From contig JAUIRK010000292.1 of the NCBI GenBank assembly GCA_030549495.1, positions 1 to 64,000 on the forward strand: 64,000 nucleotides of DNA. The letters are read 5' to 3'. The position numbers and the translations under genes were made by a program. The notes under the pieces were generated by a model. That model saw only the letters and a list, made by a program, of their open reading frames with translations. It was not told the DNA's origin and searched no databases. Position 1 is the first letter of the stretch. The number at the start of each line of letters is the position of its first letter. Of the stretch, positions 39,520 through 53,200 are shown one piece after another. Origin of the DNA: Nectonema munidae (taxonomy: Eukaryota; Nematomorpha; Nectonematoida; Nectonematidae).

Positions 39520-41142
39520 ATGTTCGATAAATTGTGTATATCGGTAAATTGTTGTCGATAAATAGTGCTTGTAAATTGTTGTTAGTGAATTCGCCGGCTT
39601 CCAAATTCAGGAACCCCTGAAATTTTCTTGGCCCCACACAACGCACATGCTAAATCCTATCCCCATGTGCCTGCTCGCATGCACGCACTTTCTATAACAT
39701 ATCATTATATTTTCATATTATACAATTCAAACGCTCTCCGTTAACCTTAAAATGAATATCTTTTAAAAAAGCCGTCTTTTGGCCAAAATTGGCGTATTAT
39801 GATCTGTATGAGCAATAAATCTATACTTTTTATGTCTAGTTGACTTTTCTTTCTACATCAAACTGAATTTTTGTGGTCAAATTTGAATTGGTCGATCACT
39901 CATAGAAAATAAATAAAATGTTTTAAAACAGCGGTTTCAAATTATTTTAATATAAATTCACAAGAATGGGATCAAAGATCTTCTCAAATGTTTGCAAAAA
40001 ATGTGAAGAGAAAGAATAATGGAGTTGATAGCGTGCAAAAAAGTAGTATAGTTAATTTACCATAAAATTAATTGTTACTTCATGCACGTTATAAACGCAT
40101 AAAATATATTGCACATTTAATATTATAAGTGCACTCTATAAATTAATATATGCCGTAGACAAATTCTTTTGTCTATGATTTGTGAGGGATTTATGAATAA
40201 ATGTTTGGCTTTTTATTTGCAAAGGATCGTCATTTATAATGGTCGCTTGGCATGCATGAGAGGAATAATGAGACTTTTGGGTAACTCTTTCGAGACAAAG
40301 CATTTGCAAGCATGTTTTCAACATCGCCTAAAACTCAAAGACTTTAAAAGGGAACCGCGAGACTAAATCCGCGTCAATTTTGGTATAAAGGAAGAATTTA
40401 AGCACTTAGGTCAAACTATGGGCATCCATTCTAGATCGAACACAAGAGCTTATTTATCGAAGTCCAAAAAATTCATGTTCAATGAATTACCATAAAGATC
40501 CATCTGTAGGAATACAAAAAGCCAATTGCATTTTCTTTTTGACTAACTAAAATAAGTTAGAAATATTATATATACTTCAACGATTTGTTTTCAAACCTTT
40601 GCCTTATCAAAACTATGTAGTCAAACTTTGTGAAAGTTTAAAAGGGTGTTTAAGTTCATTTTCTCTAGAAGTATTCATTATTTTATTCTAATAAGACACT
40701 TTTAAGTGGGTAAATTATGATAGTCTAAAATCATATATCTATGTTTAATATAAAATATATAGACTATAATCTGCCTAGGGTTTTAAAGCATTTTTGTCTC
40801 CTGAATGGTCTTGCCAGTTAACTAGTATACTCATTTACTTAATATGGACATGAAGCGGATTTTCCATAGGACAATAGTCACAATCTAGGGAAATATTTAG
40901 CTATGCTTATATCTTAGCTATAACTATATAAGAAATCTTCTATAACAGTTTATAAACATATTCATTCAGTTAGCCTAACGGATGAAACTTCAGATGTAGG
41001 TAGGTATACTATTCATATTGTGTCTCTCTTCGTAGCTACTCCATTTGCTCACATATGGGAGATTATTCTAAGCTTGGACGAAATACAGAACAAAATATTT
41101 AATATATGCCAACGAGTGCTAACCTAGAATGTATTATTTTAG
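39520..41142. other. Non-coding stretch with a worn SINE piece
   Basis: 39520-39600 continues the short-period motif (GGTAAATTGTTGTCGATAAA). 40380-40480 resembles the SINE on the minus strand (TCAAACTATG, then GATCGAACACAAGAGC) but is very diverged. A 65-codon plus-strand frame at 40169-40366 has no recognised domain. If the RIM-BP gene starts further left, this is intron. Confidence 0.4.
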
Positions 41143-41268
41143 AATATCGAAAACAAATACACAAATAAAGATGCAGTAAGTGACAAGTGTGTTGTAGACG
41201 GCTCTCTTGAAAATGTTTACGAAAGCAGAGATGTCTCTCATGAAGATGATCTCGAAGTAACCATGAAG
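41143..41268 (+). CDS. Rbp: Tentative RIM-BP exon: acidic segment
   Basis: A 126-nt, phase 0-0 open segment follows a good acceptor (TATTATTTTAG) and ends at a weaker donor (AAG|GTTTGA), reading into a stop immediately in the intron. It encodes 42 residues beginning NIENKYTNKDAVSDKC and ending SHEDDLEVTMK, acidic and hydrophilic. Reading joins in frame to the next exon at 44392. Assignment to RIM-BP rests only on position, phase and composition, since N-terminal RIM-BP regions are poorly conserved. Confidence 0.45.
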
Positions 41269-44200
41269 GTTTGAATATTTGTTTACTTTCATGAAATGAT
41301 ACGTATAAAATGCGGCTATATCGAAATGACAAATTAGTTCAAATGGCAATTTAGTCCTAGCTCAAATTTGTTATGACAAGGGAGATTTATTATAAACCTT
41401 AAAAATCACATGACTAAAACTGAGACTTTTTCAATTTACTCTATAGAAATATTTTCTAGTACAAAATAAGTTCTTTTTGTCTTTATTAAAAAATATGTCA
41501 ATGTACAAGTTGATTTATTTGAAATTAATAAATTTAAATAGTAATATTTGTAGAAAATAATTTTTGCTCGTTTAAAATTTGAGTTAATTGGAAAATCAAT
41601 TTCCGTTTTTTCATTGAATCTATATAATATATTTTTGACTTTATTGACCTATAAAATCATCAAAATGTTATCAAAATAGGAACTGGTTAAGGGGGATTTT
41701 GAATGTAGACACAAATTAGTTAAATAACTTTTGTTTAAAAAATAAAAAAAATAATTAGGAAAAGAAAATGACTTTAATAAATGTTTTATCAAACAGGCTT
41801 TTTATCCACAAATCTGTGAATTATTATATAAAAAAAACGATGTAAGAAAGAAATTTTTTATCTTCGAAATTTTTGTCTTTTACATTCTAAATCTTTCAAG
41901 TTTCTGTCTTTTGCAAATAAATTTACCAAATTAAAAAAAATTATATATACTATAATAAGATCAAGAGTAAGAAGTTTTTGAATTCATCATTCTATAGCTT
42001 TAATTGGGCGAGATGCAAAAAAAGAAATCAAACCACACCTCATCAATCATTACCGAAATATAAAGTGTTCTCCTAACTGTTTTTCGTGTAAAAATATCTT
42101 ATTAAATTGAGCGAAGCATTAATATTTTTTGTTCCGTTTTTTATCTCCTACATTTTAATTCTGAACACCAAATGTTTTGTCTCCTTAATTCCATACGTTT
42201 CTTTCTTATTGGGTAATAGCAAGCAGTCGGCCTTGTATCAGTCCTACAAACGCATTATTTTATACTCTTTCAACATACATTAATTATATATCATAGTTGT
42301 TCTGTTTTGTGTATGCCCTACACTATTTTTTATTAGTTCTATTTTTTGTAAATAAATTTCTTCTTTTTCTTCTATACTAAAAATATATTTTTAAAAGAAA
42401 GATAGACATAAACACTAAAATTGCATTGCCAATTGCTTGAAATTTTTCTTGATCTAATTCTTTTCGTAGAATTCAAATATTATGATGATTTCTGCAACTC
42501 GTTTTTTAGATTCAATCTTTCTCTAAAGTGAGAAGCCCTAAACAGTTTTCTATGTTTCAATCGTAGTTAAGTGTGACACTTATTACTTTTATATTATCCA
42601 ATTTTTTTTGTAAATTTATTATTTAAACACATCAAGTTTTACCACCTCAATTCACTTCGCAGTTCAATGAATGAGGATCGTTTTAGATCCGTGCCTGATA
42701 AATATGAGATAACATTTTAATAACTTCCTGAAATAAACATAAAAATAATGTTTTGTCACGAAATGAAAAATTTGTTGACTTTTCTGACAAAAAAGTTGTC
42801 AATAGTAGTCAAAATCATGACATACTCATTTAAATTAAAATTTGGATGCATTCAAAAGTTTACTTTTTAGATTTTCATCGCCTTGCTAAATATTTACTAA
42901 AAATATGGCTCTTATAAAAACATAGTAATATGAACGCATCATATAGGAATACTGATAAAATGAATACTTCTATTGATATTCAAAAATTATTAATACGACT
43001 ACTCTCTTCAATATTTTTGAGACATTTTCTAACTTTTTGATGAGCATTTGTTTCTCATCCTAACTAAAGTAAAACTTCACGGATGTAAACTTATTATAGA
43101 GATGTTAGCTAAGTAAAATATAGTGAGAGAAAAATGGGAAAAAATTATAAAAAATGCACAATAATATTAATATAGGAGGATTCAATATTCGAGTTTTATT
43201 AGTAGTGTAAGAAAAATAAGGAGTTATGATGATGAAAAAGAGAGCCATAAAACTTGAAAAAAGATATTCACATTATATAATACAACACGGACAGATTTTT
43301 AAAGGTATTTTTATTTTTATAGATGCTACATCCGTTATTTTCTTTTCTTTTGGTGACATTATTGAAGAATTTTAATTAATCATCTCATATAGTACTTATA
43401 GTACCTCTTATACAAACATACTATTATATATATTTTTCATTGCCTCACTTATTCATAATCCATGATACATACAAACATTTCTAAAATATATATGATGATA
43501 TATATTATTTTTATTTAGTTAAAGGTTTCTGTTATCTTCTTTCAACTCCCTTTCTACGTTTTACTTTCTCATGTTTTGTTTTAATTTTACTTTTATGTAA
43601 AATAACATTTTATCTGTAACATATTATATTCGATACTTGTGATGTAAAGAATGTATTTTTCTTATATAACGATATCGTATTCTTTTATGGTATAACTTGG
43701 AAATCAGTCACCTCGATGGATAAATCAATCATCCCTTTGTTCTCTTTTCATTTTTGCATACTGATAAAGAAAACTTTTAGATTTATGCTGAAATTCAACT
43801 CAACCTTCGTTCTCTCTCATATTTGCATTTTATTTTGAATAATGTTCTTCTTTTCCTTCTTCTTAAAAAAATCATCTCATATATAATGGTTAATTTTATA
43901 AATAGCTTTGCAAAATAAGAAATGTTTAGTTTATTTTAGATTTTCGGAGTAGTGACAGTAATGAAAGTAATGAAGAGATTGGACTTTTGAGATAGAGGAG
44001 ATTTACATTGAAAGATCCATCACCCTTTAAACCTAAATTTATTAACTTGGAAAAGAGACATCAACATCAATCGTCTCTTTAACGCACAAATGTTTAAAGA
44101 ACAAGATCAGTTTTAATTTTTTTTGCTTTTTACTACTAAATTTATTTAGTTATTAAAATGACGTAAGGTATCTTATCCACGATTGAGAATAACTAATTAG

Positions 44201-47200
44201 CCCATTGTAGAGACTTTTCATCAATTTAAAGTGATGTACCTAACATATTGAAACGCATCTAAGTTCTTAGATTTTAAAATATTCAGCTATGTCAACTGAA
44301 AAAAAAATTTCTTGAATTTTTATAAGAAACAGTTTAAATTTAAAAGAATTTTGTGAAAATAAAGTTAGTTTTTATTAATGTTTTAATTTAGAAAATAATG
44401 GAAACATCTGAAAAGCAAAAAACCGTTGAAAATCAACACCAAGATGCGCTCAATCGTTTAAAGAACAAACAAGAAGAATTAGAAAAGGTATTGAAAATAT
44501 GAACATAAGTTCCGTGATAAATGTAAAAAAATGATTCTGAAGCCTCATTCAAAAAATTCTATACACTACCAAACACTATTTAATATTTAGTTGCGTCTAT
44601 CCAATGTAGAAGGAAAACACAATGAATATATAAAGGCGTTAGAGGTATCACCATTTTTTACTTTTAATTGATTAAAATGAAAGTATTTTTTAAGATCAAT
44701 AAATTTAAAAATTATTTCAGGTTCTAACATTTTTATACCAACCAAATGGCATAAAGCCTTATGCCATATCCCTAGGGCGTGAGTAGGGTTGGTTAGATGC
44801 TGGATTCGATAACTCAAGGTCTTGGGTTCGATTCCACATCAAGCCTGCTTTCCTCATAGTTCGATACAAGCGGCGCAATTGTACCTTCTCGATGAAAACA
44901 CGCCACGTTACCTTTACCGTAGAGATCTTAATACGTTTTAGTTTCGTATGATTATTTACATATTGCCAAAAGTAGCTTAGAGTAAGGATACTAATGACAT
45001 TTCTACCAAATTTATGACAGTCTGACTTTATGTTCACTAAGTTATAGAAGTTAAACCAAATGAAATTATTATCGATCACTTTTCACAGGTTGGGTGAAGT
45101 AATAAGAATTTTTATGGTTAATGATTTCAGTTTTGTTTATTTTTCCTTTAGGGGGTAAATAATAACCATATTTAATTTAATATCTTCTTGTTGGATGTAA
45201 AAATATTTATCAACAAAATTTTATTTACGACATAAAATATTAAGATTAATCTCACCCTGAAAATTTTGTCAGTATACCCTTTGAAATCAAAATATGAATT
45301 TTAACTGGTTTACTTTTTCAGTCAAAAGCGTTTTCAACACTTAGAATGATTTTTCATATCTTTTTTAGAAAAACTTCATTTTTATTTGGTTAAGGGATTT
45401 GGGTTTTTCTAGTTCTAAATTTCAATGGTGCCATTTTCGGAAAAAAAATTAATTTCATGTTTATTTTGTAAAACTTAACTACAAATATCACTGTCATGAC
45501 TTTTTAAAATTTTAGTTAACATTTGTATATCTAGGAAAGACCCTGAAAACATTAAATATTTATTATTCACATGAAACCATTTTGACTATATTTATAGAAT
45601 TGCTGAATATTTATTTTGATTTTTCCTTTAAACCGCTTATATTTTTATCAATAATTATTGTAGTATTAATTAATCATACTAACAATTTTATTAACACCTT
45701 AATATGTTTCAATATTGACTAAGAGTTTGCTAAGCTTCTTTTTTAACAAAGATAATAATAAATGTTTAATTATTATTATTATTGATAAAATAAACGAAGT
45801 TAAACAAAAAATTATTACGAGCATAATATTTCCTTGAAAAAGAATAACAAATGTCATTTTCGTTAGTAAATATTCCTAAAATAATTCAATTTCAATTAAG
45901 TCTTTTTACATATCACAGTTGTTAGATAAATTATTCCCCTTTTTTTAAATAACTTTTAAATGATTATTTTAATTATAAATTAAAAAAAATAATTAATTAT
46001 AATTTTATTTAAAAATTTATAATGAATTATAAAACATTTTCTTGTTTCTTTTAATTAAATTTGACTCAAAATTTCAAAATTATTTCCAATCAAGGGCTAG
46101 CAAATGGGCCATTCGTGTTGTTAGAATTAGTTGAGGGGTCATTCACTTCCAAAGAGTTCTTCGTTTTCTTTTTCAAAATTGTTCAATCTTCTATGTTGGC
46201 ATTTCCTATCTGGTAGAATCTGGGTTTAGAGTTATGACTTGCATAATTAAAAAATGAGCAAATTTCAGTTTAGAATAAAGAAACCAGCGATATGTTCTCT
46301 ATTAGTATCCAGCCGTGAGCTCATCACCTTAGTAAATGTTTGCAATATAAAATATAAACATTTTAATTTCTAGTTGTAATATTTGGTTATTTTGTTTGAA
46401 CATGTATTACTTTAAAGAGGTCGATAAAGTTAACAATTAATGGCCTCTCAGTGAAAAAGTTGGCCAAACCGTGATTCAATGTGTGATTCTGAGCTAGTGG
46501 GAATTTATATCTTTTGCATAGATGATAAAAGACTATATATAAAAGCACACTCGCGCATATTCTACTCGGCCTCTCTATAACTTTCATTATTTATTTCAGT
46601 AAGTTATTATTTATCTGTAATGCTTGTAATGAGAGAAGAGAAGCTGATAAATCATTTCAGAGTGTTTCAATCTTCCAATGTTTCACTGATAAAGGAATCA
46701 TTGATGCAAAAATTATTCAATAACTCTGTATATTAAAAACTTGTGATTCAAAGTCTCCAAGGATCACTAAAATTAGCTCATATTTATTTATGCACTCATT
46801 TTGAATTGTCTATGCAATACTGAAGTATTAAAATTATATATGTGTTTAAGCATCAGCATTAAAGGAAATTCATTCATTTCGCTTCGACATCTAACTTACT
46901 TATTGTTTCATCCAAAGTCCGAGCTAAATGAATTGACTTGAGGAAAGTGTAGAAAATAAAATATTCAGTAGACGATGACTAGACTGAAAATGTAGGTTAC
47001 TTATTAATGTTTATTAATATGTTTTTTCCTCATTAATTTGACTTGCGAATTAATGAGTAAAGTTTAGATTTACTAGGGGCATGAGTAGGCTTGGTTAAGT
47101 GCTGGATTCGATAACTCAAGATCTTGGGTTCGATCCCGCATCAAAGCTGCTTTCCTTATAGTTCGATACAAGCAGCGCAATTGTGCCTTTTCGATGAAAA

Positions 47201-50200
47201 CACTCCACGCTCGCTACCTTTACCTTTACTATACTTTCATAAAAATAGCGATATTGACAATTGAGTGAAGTAGTTATTTTTATATTTTAAGATGGCAATT
47301 ATATATGATACACATTGATATTCAAGATATACATAAATTTTAAACTGAAAACTACTGACTTAAAGGCATCGACATAGTCAATTGACCTAAAGTGAAAATT
47401 CTCCGTTTAAAATCAATTCGAGTATTGTTTTTGCACTATTAATTTGGAGTATAATTCCATACTTTTATATATTATTTGAAGATGAGCCACATATATTTAT
47501 ACACTTTAGGATTACATTTAACTGCAATTTTATTTTTCTTGCTAATGTAACAATTCGCTATTTTAATACTTTCTGCCACTGTCTTTATTCTACACTTGAC
47601 TCAGCGCTAATCAATCTGATTGATTTTTTTCAAAAAAAGATAATTTTTATTTTAAAGATATGAGTAAGTGTATTTGAGAATTTTTTCCTTGTTTTTATAG
47701 ACTGTGCAAATTGAACGATTTGGTAGTCCGTTATATAGATAGCATTACTTTCATGGATAAGTAAAGTAAAAATTTTTTAATTGTGATCTTATTTTGCATA
47801 TATATATATAATAAATCCTCAGCAGACATTTTATCGCCGCTAATTAATTCGTCACCGGGCAGTTCCAAGAATATCGTAGCCGGACGATTCGTCGAATGAA
47901 CATTTTGTCGAACAACCTTTTCGTTGAAAGAATGTTGAATAGACTAAATCTATACGCTTTTAATATTGTTAAAGAGCCAAAGAAGTAACTGCTTTATGAG
48001 CTATTAAAGAGAATATATATTTAGTATATAATAATATAAGTGTAAGTGGGATTACCTTTTTACTAATTTTACTTATTATTATTGGATTTTTCTCATATTG
48101 AAAAAAATGTAGAAACTGTTACTATATAAAGCGCAACTTTTATATAGTTTTAGTATAATTATAAAGTTTTATATCTATTTCAATAAAAGGTATTTTATAT
48201 TTTAATTAAACCAGTATTAAACCTTAAATATAAGAAAGTTTAATAATGTGGTTTTATTTATGTTCATTTTTCTTTTACAAATATCTGAAATAATCTCTTT
48301 TTTCACGATAATATTTTAAAGGTATATATATATAGAGAGAGAGAGAGAGTAAAACTGTTTGCTTCCAAAAATACATTTATACATCAAAAATCGTTCACGA
48401 CGAACAACCGTTCGACAAAAACGCTGTTCGAGCAAATATCCATTCAACGAATCGCCCGGCTGCGATAAGTCTGCTTGAAGAACAGATCAAGTCTCTATCT
48501 ACGAAATAATAAGTGTTTAAGCTTTAGGGTTCCAAAAATATAAGTTCGTGAATCTATGTACTACATCTAGCATCGTTCTATATTTCAAGTTTAAAACTTC
48601 CACAGAACCGAATTTTTGAGTAATTAAAATTTTACATAGAGATTTTGTGAATATTACTGCACCTTATAACTTATATAATAGGAAAGAATAAAGGAGTTAG
48701 AGAAAAATAGTAAAATTCAAACAATCCAACAGGAAGAACTACTCTCTGATCTAAAATCAATCAAATTGAAGAATACACAAAAAGCAGAAACATTAAAAGA
48801 AGAAAGTAAAGAAACGAATCCCTTTACCTCTCCCCCCTCTTCTCTAGAATCATCGCAACAAACTGCAAGTAAAATGTTTGCTTTTTATTCAAATTTGAAG
48901 TTAATTTGTTTAATTTTATGAAAGTTGCATTTTTTATGTTCATTATTAATTGAAGAGACGAGGATAAATAGAGCAACTGTTCTTTATAGGATGATTAAAC
49001 CTTAGAAGGACGGAATTGGGCTTTTTATGGCAGGCAAAATCTTTAAACTCGTTTAACTCAAAATTAAGAAAAATGTTTGTATTTTATTATTTTTTATGTA
49101 CTTTTAGATAATAGTCTTTTTTAAATTCTAAAGTGTCTTTTTTAAATTCTAAAGTGTCTTTTTTAAATTCTAAAGTGTCTTTTTTAAATTCTAAAGTGTC
49201 TTTTTTTAATTCTAAAGTGTCTTTTTTAAATTATAAAGTGTCTTTTTTAAATTCGAAAGTGTCTTTTTTAAATTCTAAAGTGTCTTTTTCAAATTCGAAA
49301 GTGTCTTTTTAAATTCTAAAGTGTCTTTTTTAAATTCGAAAGTGACTTTTTTGATTTTACTTTTGTGAATAAGCTTTGAAGTCTTGTTTCTAATAAATGC
49401 GCGTAATATTATGTGCGATTGTCAGGTTCGGTAGACGTGTTGAAAGATACACTGATAATTTTCTATTTGATCTCTTCATCTAGCATGAAAGAAAGTGTTG
49501 TGTCTTAAATAAAAGTTTTTAAAACGTTTTTTATAAATATTGAAGAAAACCTTACTTAATTTCTGTTTTGCAAAATTTTTGATTTTTGAGAAAACTCCTG
49601 ATAAAAAACGGCACTGGACTCCTAAAAAATAAGTTATAAATGAAATACTGTAAAATACATTCATTTTGCGAGAACAAAATTTCGCGAATTAAGTTTCAGT
49701 AAAAAATTCGCGAGAAATTAATTTCGCGATTAAACACTTATAAAATTTTAGATAATTAGGTTTTAGTATAAGAATCGAAAACATGGCAAACTTTTAAATA
49801 TTTTAACTTTTTGTTTTTTTGCATATACAATTAGAAATTTAATACACAAGATGTTTACGACGTTATGAACAAACTACGCGTTGTAATCTAATTTCCATGG
49901 CTAATAAATGTCGTTTATTTTAGCAAAATTAGAGCACAAAGCCGAAAACCATGTTACTACTGCTATCAGTACAATACAAGAAACTATAGCCTCTCCTTTG
50001 CCAGCACTTCCAAAAGCTTCTTCAATGAATTTTCCTCTCGTGTAAGATGGGATGGGTTTTCTTAGTCGCAAAATGTTAATTTAAACAGGCACTCGTTTAG
50101 ACCAAAGAACAGCGTGGAAGAGTCAATAAGCATTTACGTTGCAAAATTTGACTACGACCCGAAATCAATGTCTCCGAATGATCATTGGGAGTGTGAACTG

Positions 50201-53200
50201 GACTTCAAAGCAGGAGACTTTCTCTTTCTCAGAGGAAATGTGGTTGAGGAGCAATACTACGAAGCAGAAAAGATTATCGATGCTTCTAAAGGTTTAGTTC
50301 CGTCTAATTACATCGAAAAAGTAAAGTTTCTTCTTTCTTTTATTTTAATATACTTAGATGGTATATAGAGCAAACAGATAATAATAATAATAAATGAAAG
50401 TAAGAAAGAAAGCCAGTGCTTTATTTATCGTTAAAAACAAACTTTGTAACAACAATTTTAGTTCTAAAGCTCATCATGGTATAAAATATAGTAAAAGCAA
50501 GCAGTAACAAAGAAAAATTCCTGTTCTGATATGAGAAGATTGGCTCTTCGAAACGAAATTTGTGTTTCAAAGTTTGTTTTTTAGCAAACAAATTACGTGT
50601 CCCGTTTTCACCATTATTTTCATTTTTAATGCCATAGTTTGGGAGGCTATATTTATTTACAGTGTGAGTAAAGTTGGTTAGATACTGGGTTTCGATAAAT
50701 CAAGGTCTTGGGTTCGATCCCGCAACAAGCGTACTTTCCTCATAGTTCGATACAAGAGGCGCAATTGTGTCTTCTCGATGAAAACACCCTATGGTACCTT
50801 TACCTTTACCTTAAAAGAACTATTTTTAAATGAAAAAATTAATATTTTTATACTTTATCTATTTTATAATCAAAGCTTCAATAACATTCCCGGATAAATA
50901 TTTGGAAGTCAGTTTGTAGAAAAATTCATTATATTTTTTATAGTATCAAAGTTCATTTTCACACACAATAATTGGCTTTTGAATTCACTACACATTTATA
51001 TACATTAACACTCACACACACACCACACACAAACACACTCTATAATATAATGCAAAGATAAGTAATAGAATAAACCTTACTTAGATCATATCATTAGGAA
51101 TATCAATCCATTCTTTTCCCAAGGTTATAGTCCTGTCAAATCTAAAAATGAAGATCCACAATGAATGGCTGATGCATCTAATCTACTAAAAAGTAGACTG
51201 GCCTCCAAAATTGAGATATACCCTAAATAATGACTTTCATTTATCCAAACGTGAGAGTACTTTTCTAAAAGTTTATACCCCATTATTAATTTCAAGTTTT
51301 CTACTTCTCAATTTAAATAACCTATACTTGTAAGTTATGTATAGGACAAGAGGTGTAGCCAATTGTTCAATTTTAGAATTTTAAATTGTTATTACAACAT
51401 TTTAGGAGCAGCGAAATTAAAATCAGCCCTGGGCAGTATTTATGCTGGGCAATGCCATTGACTGGGCCTCATTTAAATCACTTTTAATGTTCGATTCAAA
51501 TATTATATAAAATAATAATAAATCGAGTTGAAGTTTAGATCGTTTTAACAAAAGCTTTTGACAAAAATTTTTGTTAGAAATTTGAATGCAAGAAGTTGCC
51601 TTACCTATAATGATAATAATAATTTTTATTTTCAAAAGTATGACAAAAAATATGGAAGTTAGTGTACGCAATAAGCACATAGAAAGATATTTTAAAAAAA
51701 TAGGATGTTTTAGAAAACACACAAAGATGACTTTTAAAAGTTGATGTCAAAGGCCAAAACAGCCGCTTGGAGACGCCAACATGGTGATAAAATTTGTAAA
51801 AACAGGACAAATAAGAAATACACAGTTCCGTAAGTTATGTGCGATGAAAATAATTATTATTCATCATGTATTATACAATATTGAATATGGGAAAGAAAAG
51901 AAAGAAAAAAGAAGGTGTATGTATATACATATTATTATCATTAGAAAGAAATACTAGGAGTGGTCCGTGTAACTATTTTACTTACAAACATAGCAGTTGG
52001 AGATGGAGCATTTAGAGTGAGAGTTGTGGGATTGAAGACAAACGGATAAAAACCTTTTTTGTAGCTGCTTTATAGGAATAGAAGCGGAAAAATGGAACGC
52101 TTCGGAGCTATTGAAGAGAGTGGATACCTTGTAAGAGAAGGATTGCTTTGATTTTGTAAATTTGGACATTTTGTGAATAAGGCGAGGCGAAGTTCTGTCT
52201 TTTTGAAAGAGATGAATTGATTAAATATAGGAGGAAGCATCGAGTACCGTATTCACCCACGCATAAGCCGCACATTTTTTCGATGAAATTCATGGAAAAT
52301 TAGAGGTGCGGCTTATGCGTGGGTGTACGTTGAATCGTTACAATCGATGATAAAGACGTGTGAATATGTTTCAAGAATTTTATTTATGTTGCTATAAAAT
52401 TTCAATCAATTATATATTTTACATATTTGCATTGTTTAATAATAACTTTCAAAGCCTTCTTCATTTGTATCATTACCAAACATATTGTCCCATTCCTCTT
52501 GGGTCAAATCCACAACCCCGGTAGAGTCAAAATACAACTCATCAGAGTCCAGTACAGATTCTTCCTGGTCCATCTCATGCTCATCCCACAAGTAATCATC
52601 CTGGGTTCCATCTAAAGAGTTGCTGATACCACACTTTAAAAACGCAGATTGGATCATGGATTTTGAAATCTCCCCATCCTCCATCTTCTGACCATGCCCT
52701 CATCTATGCCAAAATGGCGTGCTGCAGCTCTATTCCCTTTTTCTTCTGCCTTTTGGATTATTTGTAGCTTTTCCTTTGCTGAAAACTGGGTTCTTCTGCT
52801 AGAAGGCATCTTGTTTGAGTTGAGTGAGTAAATAGGGGTCTTTATTGATTAAAAGGAAGTGTTGAGGGAGTAAACTATGGTGATAAGTGAAGTGTTGAGT
52901 GTGTTAATTGGGATCAAGCACCGATAGTTAATTGTTGAATAAATTAATTGAAATGTTGAGTGAGTCAACATGGTTTGTAATAAGATGAAATTTTTTTTTT
53001 TGTAAAATTGTTGCCAAATCAGGGATGCGGCTTTGCATGGGTGCGGCTTATGCTTGGGTGAATATAAAAAAGTGACGTAGACACTGAGATTGTATATGTC
53101 GTCAAGTTTCAATAGAGAATTTATGAGAAAGATATTGTTAGTGTGAGAAATTCGGTGGCAATTGAAAATAACTCTCAAAATCCTTTTTTGAATAAAAAAG

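Noticed and set aside
43935-43996. Possible RIM-BP exon after a good acceptor (FRSSDSNESNEEIGLLR)
   Set aside because: The frame hits a stop with no usable GT donor before it, so it cannot be joined as an exon.
8201-50812. Functional tRNA genes at the GGTTCGATTCC boxes
   Set aside because: Each B box is embedded in the same ~150-bp repeat with a shared non-tRNA body and tail. The heads do not fold as full cloverleaves by inspection, so they are SINEs.
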